Origin: Mailhella sp.
GTDB lineage: Bacteria > Desulfobacterota > Desulfovibrionia > Desulfovibrionales > Desulfovibrionaceae
DNA: 5,994 nucleotides
Assembly (NCBI GenBank): GCA_020024815.1
Contig: JAHHTE010000128.1
Coordinates: 1-5,994 of the forward strand
Direction: 5' to 3'
Positions within the stretch are counted from its first letter, which is position 1, and each line of letters begins with the position of its first letter. A program made the position numbers and the translations under genes. The notes beneath the pieces were generated by a model, which saw nothing but the letters and a program-made list of their open reading frames with translations, searched no databases and was not told the DNA's origin. Shown in pieces: positions 1 to 5,991 of the stretch.

Positions 1-21
1 AAAATAATATAATATAGAATA

Positions 22-36
22 ATAACTCTAAGTTAT
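22..36 (-). terminator. weak AT-rich hairpin after the lipoprotein gene
   Basis: A 6-base-pair stem (ATAACT / AGTTAT) with a 3-base loop lies 18 bases past the lipoprotein stop codon. On the minus strand it is followed by an AT-rich stretch that is not a clean U-tract. It could be a weak transcription end, but a stem of this size is expected by chance in sequence this AT-rich. The rest of positions 1-54 shows nothing recognisable. Confidence 0.2.
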
Positions 37-54
37 ATAAAACTCAAGAAAAAA

Positions 55-747
55 CTATCTATTAACATCTTCTACAATAACATTTTGATACTGATCAAAT
101 TCAATTCTTACTGTTTTCTTACCTCTAGTATCTTCATGAATAAAGCGAGCTAACGGAGCAATAAGCGTAGGTATAGCACGTCTAAAATCATTTGATTGGC
201 TAGCATCAATAAGCTCCACTTGCCATTCTAATTTTCCTATTTTTTTCTTTTCATAATTATATATTGCAATTAAAAGATATTTTGGAAAAACTTCATATTC
301 TCTTTCATAATAGTTAGAGCCTGTTCTTGCAATAATTGGTTCATAATAATATGGATAAAAAGAACGCCCATAAATATTAGTATACCAAACAGGATAATAA
401 TCTATTACTTCATAACGAGGTTGTTCGATAATTTTTCTAATTTTTTCACTTTTCTTTACACCAAAATCAATACAAGCAATATAATCAGCTTTCTTTTTGT
501 CTTTAACAACATTCATACCATTTAAAAAGAAAGCACCTTCAATATGAGGATACATTTCTTCATAAATTAAATTATTTATTCCATTATCAGCATTTTTTTG
601 TTCAAAATAAATATTTTTCTTTTGTACATTACGTTGATAATCTTCAGAACCAATTGCATCAACAGAAACATATTGTATTGTTTTATGTGAACAAGCAAAA
701 AGCAATGTAACACATAATAAGCACAAAAACTGGATAATTTTTTTCAT
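55..747 (-). CDS. predicted outer-membrane lipoprotein, possibly DUF4136-like
   Basis: This 230-residue protein starts with a lipoprotein signal peptide: Lys-Lys at 2-3, a hydrophobic core at about 4-18, and a lipobox Leu-Phe-Ala-Cys ending at Cys19. Ser20 at +2 is not the inner-membrane retention Asp, so outer-membrane sorting is likely. Residues 112-151 are strikingly tyrosine-rich (about 12 Tyr). The C-terminal half (about 157-205) alternates a hydrophobic strand, a charged turn, a Trp-containing strand and an amphipathic helix, which recalls the end of DUF4136 lipoproteins; that match is from memory and tentative. The function is unknown. The ATG at 747 is chosen because a GGGGGG ribosome binding site sits 4 bases before it. 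An in-frame TTG at 765 would extend the protein by six residues but has no such site and falls inside the terminator T-tract. The stop is TAG. The gene follows the gltX terminator directly, so its own promoter, if any, must lie upstream of that hairpin. Confidence 0.85.
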   Translation of the reverse strand: MKKIIQFLCLLCVTLLFACSHKTIQYVSVDAIGSEDYQRNVQKKNIYFEQKNADNGINNLIYEEMYPHIEGAFFLNGMNVVKDKKKADYIACIDFGVKKSEKIRKIIEQPRYEVIDYYPVWYTNIYGRSFYPYYYEPIIARTGSNYYEREYEVFPKYLLIAIYNYEKKKIGKLEWQVELIDASQSNDFRRAIPTLIAPLARFIHEDTRGKKTVRIEFDQYQNVIVEDVNR

Positions 748-751
748 TATT

Positions 752-757
752 CCCCCC
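752..757 (-). promoter_or_regulatory. G6 ribosome binding site of the lipoprotein gene
   Basis: On the minus strand a run of six G lies 4 bases before the ATG at 747. It is the only plausible Shine-Dalgarno sequence near the start and decides between the ATG and the in-frame TTG at 765. A G homopolymer is unusual in such an AT-rich region, and it directly abuts the preceding T-tract. Confidence 0.6.
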
Positions 758-787
758 AAAAACAAAAAAGCCTATCAAAAGATAGGC
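758..787 (-). terminator. intrinsic terminator of gltX
   Basis: Eight bases after the gltX TAA is a perfect 7-base-pair stem (GCCTATC / GATAGGC, positions 781-787 and 770-776) with a TTTT loop. It is followed on the minus strand by six T, one G and five more T. This is a textbook rho-independent terminator. The T-tract ends where the next gene's ribosome binding site begins. Confidence 0.9.
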
Positions 788-795
788 ATATATTT

Positions 796-2178
796 TTACA
801 TTGTTAACGCTTTTTCAAGACGTTTTATTGTTTCATCTTTGCCTAATGCAAACATAATAAGATGAATAGAAGGTCCACCAGCTAACCCAATTAATGCAGA
901 ACGCAATGGAGTACCAACTAATTTAAATTTTACTCCACTTGTTTCAACATAATCATGAATTACTTTTTCTAAATTCTCAACAGAAAACTCTGTATCACGA
1001 ATAAGGGCTAAAACATTTTTAATTTGTTCTTTTCCTTGTTCATCAATAGCTTTAACAGCTTTTTCTTCCATAATTACATCATAAGCATTTTGTAAATATG
1101 GTTTTAACTGTTCTGCTAAATCTTTTAAATTACTTGCTCGTTCTAAATAAAGAGAAATTGCTGCCTCAAGATTTTTTCCTTCAATGGATAAACCTAATTC
1201 TTCAATAAATGGTTTTGTTAATTCCACGGCTTTAGCAAGAGGAGTATTTTTCAAATAATATCCATTAAGCCATTGTAACTTATCTGGGTCAAACGCAGCA
1301 GCAGAACTATTAAGATTATTACCATCAAAGAGTTTTACCAATTCTTCAAGGCCAAAAATTTCTTGATCCCCATGAGACCAGCCAAGACGTACAAGATAGT
1401 TAACCAAAGCCTCTGGTAATAAACCATCTTGTTGATATTCAACAACAGCTCTAGCACCATGTCGTTTAGATAATTTTTGTTTATCTGGTCCTAAAATCAT
1501 AGGTACATGGCCAAAAGTTGGAACTTCTAAACCAAGAGCTTGATAAATTAAAATTTGTTTTGGTGTATTAGATACATGGTCATCACCACGTAATACGTGG
1601 GTAACACCCATTTCATAATCATCAACAACAACAGCCATATTATACGTAGGCATACCATCAGCACGACGAAGAACCATATCATCAAGCTCACTTACATCAA
1701 CAGCAATATGCCCTTTTACCATATCATTAAAAACAACACGTCCTTCAGTTGGAACTTTTAATCGAACAACTCTACCCTCTGCATATTCTAAACCTCTTTC
1801 ACGACATTTTCCATTATAACGAGGTTTTTCACCTTTAGCACGAGCAACTTCACGCATTGCCTCAACTTCTTCCACAGAACATTCACAATAATATGCATGA
1901 CCAGAAGCAAGAAGTTTATCTACATAAGCATTGTAAACATCTTTTCTTTGGCTTTGATACGTAAGATCCCCGTCCCAATCAAGACCAAGCCATTTCATAG
2001 AAGCTAAAATAGAATCAGTATATTCTTGCTTTGAACGTTCTGTATCAGTATCTTCAATTCTAAGACGAAATTCACCACCAAAATGGCGAGCCAATAACCA
2101 ACAAAATATAGCAGTACGACCACCGCCAATGTGTAAATGTCCAGTAGGACTTGGAGCAAAACGGGTTACAACTTTCAT
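796..2178 (-). CDS. gltX: glutamyl-tRNA synthetase (class I)
   Basis: This cytoplasmic enzyme charges tRNA(Glu) with glutamate using ATP, for translation and for tRNA-dependent tetrapyrrole synthesis where present. At 460 residues it is full length. The N-terminal catalytic core has the HIGH-type signature (His16-Ile-Gly-Gly, within PSPTGHLHIGG) and the KLSKR loop at 235-239. The zinc-type insertion has Cys98, Cys100 and Cys125, in the same numbering as in the E. coli enzyme, but Glu127 replaces the usual His. The C-terminal helical anticodon-binding domain runs from about 310 and ends with the family pattern GVKFKL..PLR.AL.G..GGPSIH (415-439). The ATG at 2178 has AGGA 7 bases upstream; the stop is TAA. 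It lies 43 bases after the DUF2156 gene with no clear terminator between, so co-transcription is likely, and a strong terminator follows it. Sequence reading alone does not show whether it discriminates tRNA(Glu) from tRNA(Gln). Confidence 0.98.
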   Translation of the reverse strand: MKVVTRFAPSPTGHLHIGGGRTAIFCWLLARHFGGEFRLRIEDTDTERSKQEYTDSILASMKWLGLDWDGDLTYQSQRKDVYNAYVDKLLASGHAYYCECSVEEVEAMREVARAKGEKPRYNGKCRERGLEYAEGRVVRLKVPTEGRVVFNDMVKGHIAVDVSELDDMVLRRADGMPTYNMAVVVDDYEMGVTHVLRGDDHVSNTPKQILIYQALGLEVPTFGHVPMILGPDKQKLSKRHGARAVVEYQQDGLLPEALVNYLVRLGWSHGDQEIFGLEELVKLFDGNNLNSSAAAFDPDKLQWLNGYYLKNTPLAKAVELTKPFIEELGLSIEGKNLEAAISLYLERASNLKDLAEQLKPYLQNAYDVIMEEKAVKAIDEQGKEQIKNVLALIRDTEFSVENLEKVIHDYVETSGVKFKLVGTPLRSALIGLAGGPSIHLIMFALGKDETIKRLEKALTM

Positions 2179-2202
2179 ACGTATTTCCTAAGATATAAAG
2201 AT

Positions 2203-2218
2203 GTGTAGCACAATACAC
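2203..2218 (-). other. small hairpin between the DUF2156 gene and gltX
   Basis: The 43-base gap contains a 5-base-pair stem (GTGTA / TACAC) with a 6-base loop and no downstream U-tract. It is too weak to call a terminator, so read-through into gltX is expected. No convincing -35/-10 pair is visible in the gap. Confidence 0.2.
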
Positions 2219-2221
2219 TTT

Positions 2222-3178
2222 TTACATAGTAAAGACAAGCGTACTTTTTTTCAAAAAATCTACTGGATTATAGGAAAGTTTTGCTTTTCTAATACCTTCC
2301 TCATCTAAATCCTGTTCTCTATTAATAAAGGAATATCCTTCAGTACAATTATTAACAAAAGCATGATTAATAGCTTGATAAATCCCTCTATAATCTGCTT
2401 TTGCTTTTTCAAAATGCACAACAACATTCTCATCATCAAGACTCTCACCAACAGCAAAAGCAACCATTTGATTATCAATATAAAATGATCCACCAAAAAG
2501 ATTACCTAATTTCTCCCAGTTACCAATAACTCTAAAAACAGCATCATTTTCAGCATAAAGAGAAGGGCTATGTTCACAATCATGCCATTTACACCATTCA
2601 TTTTGTAATTCTAACAAATCATCTAAACTACCCTTTACCCCACTTTGTGTTGTTAATGGGTGAAACTCACATTCATAACTTTTATAAAAACTATTTACAT
2701 GATTTTTCTTTTTATGAAATCTATTGCCTGATAATGTAGCCAAATCTTTTTGTGAATAAATATATTCCCATTGTCCTTTAGCCTCAATAATAGCCACATT
2801 TTTTTTATAATTTTGTTGTATATATTGCACTAAATCATCAGTAACTCTATGCATACAAAGTTTTTCATGCAAAGAACCATCTTCAATATTCATGGTTGAC
2901 ACTTCTTCAGAGAATGGAACATAAACAGAATTCAATAATTTCTCAAAATGATCCATTTCTAAATTATACCAGTTTCCAACAGGAGACCAAATACAGTGAT
3001 AAGGAAATTTTTGATGTATAAACGCAAAATGTTCTGTAAAAGCAATGGAAAGACCATATTTATCAGCCCACCCCCACAAATTTGTAAAAGTATAATCAGC
3101 TGATTTTACAGGACACTGCTCTCGACGTGTTTCATATTCATCTCGCAAAGATAATGTAACAGGTTTAAATTCTAACAT
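2222..3178 (-). CDS. DUF2156 protein (MprF/LPG-synthase C-terminal-like)
   Basis: The 318-residue protein matches the DUF2156 (LPG synthase C-terminal, GNAT-like fold) pattern along its length. It has an N-terminal 'DYTFTNLWGW' block (28-37), a central 'YIYSQKDLATLSGNRFHKKKNH' type block (about 139-160), 'VVHFEKAKADYRGIYQAIN' (253-271) and a C-terminal 'FINREQDLDEEGIRKAKLSYNP' type block (284-305). In MprF this domain moves an amino acid from aminoacyl-tRNA to phosphatidylglycerol. Here there is no attached membrane-flippase domain and no membrane segment, so it is a stand-alone, probably cytosolic protein of unproven substrate. The ATG at 3178 is chosen because AGGA lies 6 bases upstream and family members begin with MLEFKP-like sequence; an in-frame TTG at 3223 would overlap the MATE gene by 37 bases and has less support. 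Translation is probably coupled to MATE, 8 bases upstream. The stop is TAA. Confidence 0.9.
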   Translation of the reverse strand: MLEFKPVTLSLRDEYETRREQCPVKSADYTFTNLWGWADKYGLSIAFTEHFAFIHQKFPYHCIWSPVGNWYNLEMDHFEKLLNSVYVPFSEEVSTMNIEDGSLHEKLCMHRVTDDLVQYIQQNYKKNVAIIEAKGQWEYIYSQKDLATLSGNRFHKKKNHVNSFYKSYECEFHPLTTQSGVKGSLDDLLELQNEWCKWHDCEHSPSLYAENDAVFRVIGNWEKLGNLFGGSFYIDNQMVAFAVGESLDDENVVVHFEKAKADYRGIYQAINHAFVNNCTEGYSFINREQDLDEEGIRKAKLSYNPVDFLKKSTLVFTM

Positions 3179-3184
3179 AATATA

Positions 3185-3188
3185 TCCT
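3185..3188 (-). promoter_or_regulatory. ribosome binding site of the DUF2156 gene, overlapping the MATE stop
   Basis: AGGA on the minus strand lies 6 bases before the ATG at 3178. Its first two bases are the last two bases of the MATE TAG stop codon (3187-3189). Ribosomes finishing MATE therefore end on this site, which favours translational coupling and supports the ATG at 3178 over the TTG at 3223. Confidence 0.75.
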
Positions 3189-4566
3189 AATCTTTTATTT
3201 TTCTCATAGTATGTTGAGTCCAATTTGCTTTTAGAAAAACAACAAACATTGAACTAGCTTGAATTGCCATAGAAAGAAGCATAGCAACATATACTCCAGC
3301 TGGTCCATAATCTAATGTATGTGCTAAAAACCAGCCTAAAGGCAAACGAATACACCATACACAAATTGGATTAATAAACAAGGCATAAATAGTTGCACCA
3401 GCACCAACCATAATACCATTTACAATTAATCCTCCAACTGTAAAAGGTGTACTAAAAATATTTATATATAAATATGCAATAATATTCCATTGTGCATTTG
3501 AATCATCACTTAATATACCTGCCAAATTATCAACAAAAGGCAATAAGCAAAGCCCAATAAAAGACATTAACACAGAACCAAAAATAATAATTGCTAAGCC
3601 TATTTTTTTTGCTTCTTCCCGTTTTCCAGCTCCTAAAGCATTTCCCACCATAATAGAAGCAGTAGCATTAAAAGCAACAGCAGGCATAAATAAAATACTT
3701 TCTATACGCATACCAACAGTAAGCCCAGCTAAAGCAGATACACTATCAGGTAAAGCTGCTACAATAGCAAATAAAACTAAATACCCAAATTGCCATAAAA
3801 ATTGCATAGTAATAGCTGGAAGTGCTACTTTAAAAAGATAAGGTGCTGCCTTTTTCATCCAACGTACTTGTGGAATAATATATTTTTCAAAAATATTATT
3901 TTTATATAAAGCAACCATAGCAATAATTGCACCTAAAAAATAAGAACACCAAGTTGCAAAAGCTATACCTTGCCCACCATAAGCTGTAAAACCAAAATAT
4001 CCTAAACCTAAAGCAAAATCACCAAAAATATTAAATACTGCAATAACAAGGATAATGAGCAAAGGCTTAATAACTTCTTTATTTGCTCTAAATAATGTTG
4101 TACTTATATAATGCGTATATTGAAAAGGAAGTGCAAATAAAATAAAATTAAAAAACATAATGGCAGTATCAAGCATTTCTTCGCGAACTTGTAGTAAATC
4201 CATTATTTGATAACGAAAAGCATAGCCTAAAAAAGCTAATAAAATAGCCATAACAACGGCATAAATAATAACAAGTCCTGCGTATTTTTTTGCTCTACCA
4301 AAACGCTTTGCCCCTAAAGATTGACTAACAGCAGAAATTGCTCCTACACCAATACTTGTTCCAATAACCATAAATAGTGCATGAAGCTGTGCCCCTACAC
4401 CAATAGACGCTTGAACATTAGAATTTATTCTTCCTCCAACATACACATCTGTTAAAGAAATAACAATAGTACAAAGCATAGTCGCTGTTTGAGGCCAAAC
4501 AAGCGTCCAAATTTCATTATATGGAATATCAGAAAAAAAACTTTTCCATTTAGTTAACATTGACAT
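3187..4566 (-). CDS. MATE-family multidrug/toxin efflux transporter
   Basis: This 459-residue inner-membrane protein has the hydrophobic pattern of about twelve transmembrane helices in two pseudo-repeats, the usual size for MATE (NorM/DinF) proteins. These export cationic drugs, dyes or metabolites in exchange for Na+ or H+. Family hallmarks are the first-helix segment 'WPQTATML..IVISLTDVYVGG' (about 24-45), 'SQSLGAKRFGRAKK' (81-94) after helix 2, 'FNIFGDFALGLGYFGF' (178-193) with the following 'GGQGIAFAT' (197-205), and the second-half repeat 'ASIMVGNALGAGKREEAKK' (303-321). The substrate and coupling ion cannot be told from sequence reading. The ATG at 4566 is favoured by AGGTG 8 bases upstream; a second ATG lies two codons in (4560). 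The stop is TAG. It stands first in a likely MATE-DUF2156-gltX unit, but its start sits immediately after the lysA terminator, so its expression may depend on read-through or on a promoter inside lysA. Confidence 0.95.
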   Translation of the reverse strand: MSMLTKWKSFFSDIPYNEIWTLVWPQTATMLCTIVISLTDVYVGGRINSNVQASIGVGAQLHALFMVIGTSIGVGAISAVSQSLGAKRFGRAKKYAGLVIIYAVVMAILLAFLGYAFRYQIMDLLQVREEMLDTAIMFFNFILFALPFQYTHYISTTLFRANKEVIKPLLIILVIAVFNIFGDFALGLGYFGFTAYGGQGIAFATWCSYFLGAIIAMVALYKNNIFEKYIIPQVRWMKKAAPYLFKVALPAITMQFLWQFGYLVLFAIVAALPDSVSALAGLTVGMRIESILFMPAVAFNATASIMVGNALGAGKREEAKKIGLAIIIFGSVLMSFIGLCLLPFVDNLAGILSDDSNAQWNIIAYLYINIFSTPFTVGGLIVNGIMVGAGATIYALFINPICVWCIRLPLGWFLAHTLDYGPAGVYVAMLLSMAIQASSMFVVFLKANWTQHTMRKIKD

Positions 4567-4600
4567 AAAAAAAGCACCTATTTTTACAGGTGCTTTTTTA
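4567..4600 (-). terminator. intrinsic terminator after lysA, bidirectional in form
   Basis: A 12-base-pair perfect stem (AAAAAAGCACCT on the plus strand at 4568-4579, pairing with 4588-4599) has an 8-base loop. On the minus strand the GC-containing core AGCACCT/AGGTGCT is followed by seven T that end exactly at the MATE ATG. The stop of lysA is 2 bases before the structure. Because A and T runs flank both sides, it could also terminate plus-strand transcripts. Confidence 0.85.
4575..4579 (-). promoter_or_regulatory. likely MATE ribosome binding site inside the terminator stem
   Basis: AGGTG on the minus strand matches the 16S rRNA anti-Shine-Dalgarno sequence over five bases and lies 8 bases before the ATG at 4566. 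No other purine-rich site is close to this start. It is part of the 3' arm of the terminator hairpin, so a folded hairpin would hide it. Confidence 0.5.
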
Positions 4601-4602
4601 TC

Positions 4603-5868
4603 TTATTCTGGAATTGTTGCAAATATATCTTCAAAGGTATCGCGTCGTCTAATGAGCTTTGCAGAACCATCTTTTTGAATAAGAACTTCTGCTGGTTTCA
4701 ACCTTTGTGTATAATTGGAACTCATTGAAAAACCATAAGCACCCGCATCGAGCATGGCGATAATATCATTTTCTTTAATAACTGGCAATACACGATTTTT
4801 TACAATAATATCACCTGATTCACAAATATTACCAACAATAGTTTGTTCTATTTCTTCTGTATTTTGACCATCAAAATCTTTTCTATAAATTTCAACATCA
4901 TGAAAAGAATCATAGAGCATAGGACGAGCCAACGTATTAAAACCTAGATCAGTACCAACATAAGGCTTTGTTCCATTTGTTTTTGTATTATAAACTGAAC
5001 CTAAAATTAAGCCACATTCAGCAGCAATATAACGACCAGGCTCTAAATAAAATTTCCCTTTATAATGATATTCCTTTGCCCAAGCAGATAATGTTTCATT
5101 TAATAATTTACTAAATGCTTGTAAATCAAAACGTTCCTGCTTTTCATATTTATGATAAGGAATACCAAAACCACCACCAAAATCTATAATTTCTAAATCA
5201 TCAAAATGTGGTAATCTTAAAGCTAAATCAAGCAAAATTTCTGCTGCTACAATATAACTTTCTCCTTCCATAAAAAGAGAACCAATATGATGATTAATAC
5301 CTGCTAATTTTACATTATACTTATCTAAAATTTGTAAAAGTTCTGGTAATTTTTCTGGATCAACGCCAAATTTTGTTTCTTTTCCACCTGTTACAACTTT
5401 TGCACTATGCCCTGCACCAATACCAGGATTAAAACGTACCATTATTTTTCCACCTGGATTTAATTGACAAAGTTGCTCCACTTGTAAAAGAGAATCTACA
5501 CTAATAAGAACACCTTTTTCTAAAGCATTTTTCATTTCATCAATGCTAACATTATTGCAAACATATAGAACTTCTTGAGGCTTATACCCTACTTTCATAT
5601 CAAGATAAAGCTCACCAGGACTCATAGCATCAACAAGGCAACCTTCTTCTTTAACAATTTTCAATAAATGTGGGTTAGCATTAGCTTTAGCAGAATAATT
5701 AATATGTAAACCCTCTGTTTTACATAATCCCACTAAATCTTTACATCTTTCTCGCAAAATATTTTCATTATACACATATAATGGAGAACCAAATTTTTCA
5801 ATAAGGCTATGGGGAGTTTCTTTACCATAAAAATTAATAGAATCTGTATATTCTGAACGAACTGACAT
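4603..5868 (-). CDS. lysA: diaminopimelate decarboxylase
   Basis: This PLP enzyme makes L-lysine from meso-diaminopimelate, the last step of the diaminopimelate lysine pathway, in the cytoplasm. At 421 residues it has the normal length. It is a fold-type III decarboxylase with an N-terminal alanine-racemase-like barrel and a C-terminal beta domain. Visible hallmarks are the PLP lysine Lys61 in 'NYSAKANANP', 'MSPGELYL' (82-89), 'HHIGS' (193-197), the phosphate-binding 'GGGFG' (231-235), 'EPGRY' (276-280), Arg315 in 'LARPMLYD', the partner-subunit catalytic Cys349 in 'CESGD' (349-353) and 'DAGAYGFSMSSNY' (374-386). The common NYN/NYS after the serines is NYT here, a minor change. The ATG at 5868 has AGGAAGGA ending 4 bases upstream. 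The stop is TAA, followed by a terminator. A structured leader precedes it. The specific motifs favour LysA over ornithine/arginine or carboxynorspermidine decarboxylases. Confidence 0.97.
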   Translation of the reverse strand: MSVRSEYTDSINFYGKETPHSLIEKFGSPLYVYNENILRERCKDLVGLCKTEGLHINYSAKANANPHLLKIVKEEGCLVDAMSPGELYLDMKVGYKPQEVLYVCNNVSIDEMKNALEKGVLISVDSLLQVEQLCQLNPGGKIMVRFNPGIGAGHSAKVVTGGKETKFGVDPEKLPELLQILDKYNVKLAGINHHIGSLFMEGESYIVAAEILLDLALRLPHFDDLEIIDFGGGFGIPYHKYEKQERFDLQAFSKLLNETLSAWAKEYHYKGKFYLEPGRYIAAECGLILGSVYNTKTNGTKPYVGTDLGFNTLARPMLYDSFHDVEIYRKDFDGQNTEEIEQTIVGNICESGDIIVKNRVLPVIKENDIIAMLDAGAYGFSMSSNYTQRLKPAEVLIQKDGSAKLIRRRDTFEDIFATIPE

Positions 5869-5894
5869 AAAATCCTTCCTTATTTTTTGATTTA

Positions 5895-5932
5895 ATTAGG
5901 GGGAAACCTTTTGCAAAAGTTTTCCCCCTAAT
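5895..5932. repeat. 38-base near-perfect inverted repeat upstream of lysA
   Basis: The arms ATTAGGGGGAAA and TTTCCCCCTAAT enclose an inner palindrome CTTTTGCAAAAG, with a single mismatched pair (5907/5920). Eighteen of nineteen positions pair. The five consecutive G:C pairs make it by far the most stable element in the window. It lies 26 bases before the lysA ribosome binding-site-to-start region. No clean U-tract follows on either strand, so it is not a standard intrinsic terminator. It may be a copy of an interspersed palindromic repeat, the end of an upstream gene's transcript, or part of the lysA leader. Confidence 0.85.
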
Positions 5933-5943
5933 ACCCTCTTTCA

Positions 5944-5965
5944 AAAACTTTTATCATAAAGTTTT
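5944..5965. other. second hairpin in the lysA leader
   Basis: An 8-base-pair perfect stem (AAAACTTT / AAAGTTTT, 5944-5951 with 5958-5965) has a 6-base loop. It lies 11 bases upstream, in transcription terms, of the 38-base inverted repeat. On the minus strand its 3' arm AAAAGTTTT is also complementary over 9 bases to AAAACTTTT inside the inverted repeat (5915-5923), so the two structures could compete. Being AT-rich, it could also be chance. Confidence 0.45.
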
Positions 5966-5991
5966 AATAATATATTTTTAAAAATTGTCAT
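5964..5991 (-). promoter_or_regulatory. weak candidate lysA promoter
   Basis: On the minus strand ATGACA (5991-5986, 5 of 6 to the sigma-70 -35 box) is followed after 16 bases by TATTAA (5969-5964, 4 of 6 to the -10 box). An alternative -10, TATGAT (5958-5953), has no matching -35. AT-rich sequence gives many such hits, and the true promoter may lie outside the window. Confidence 0.2.

Noticed and set aside
748..765. A six-residue extension of the lipoprotein from a TTG start
   Set aside because: The extra codons cover the terminator T-tract and the G6 ribosome binding site, and the signal peptide begins properly with MKK at the ATG at 747.
2179..2221. A promoter or tRNA-sensing leader for gltX
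   Set aside because: The gap is only 43 bases, has one 5-base-pair stem and no matched -35/-10 pair or T-box-like structure.
2305..2496. A 63-codon minus-strand reading frame inside the DUF2156 gene
   Set aside because: It lies wholly within a well-supported gene in another frame, has a low-complexity Leu/Ile/Met-rich translation from AT-rich sequence, and lacks its own context.
3179..3223. A 15-residue N-terminal extension of the DUF2156 protein from a TTG start
   Set aside because: The extension overlaps the MATE gene, and the ATG at 3178 has a well-spaced AGGA and the family-typical MLEF-like start.
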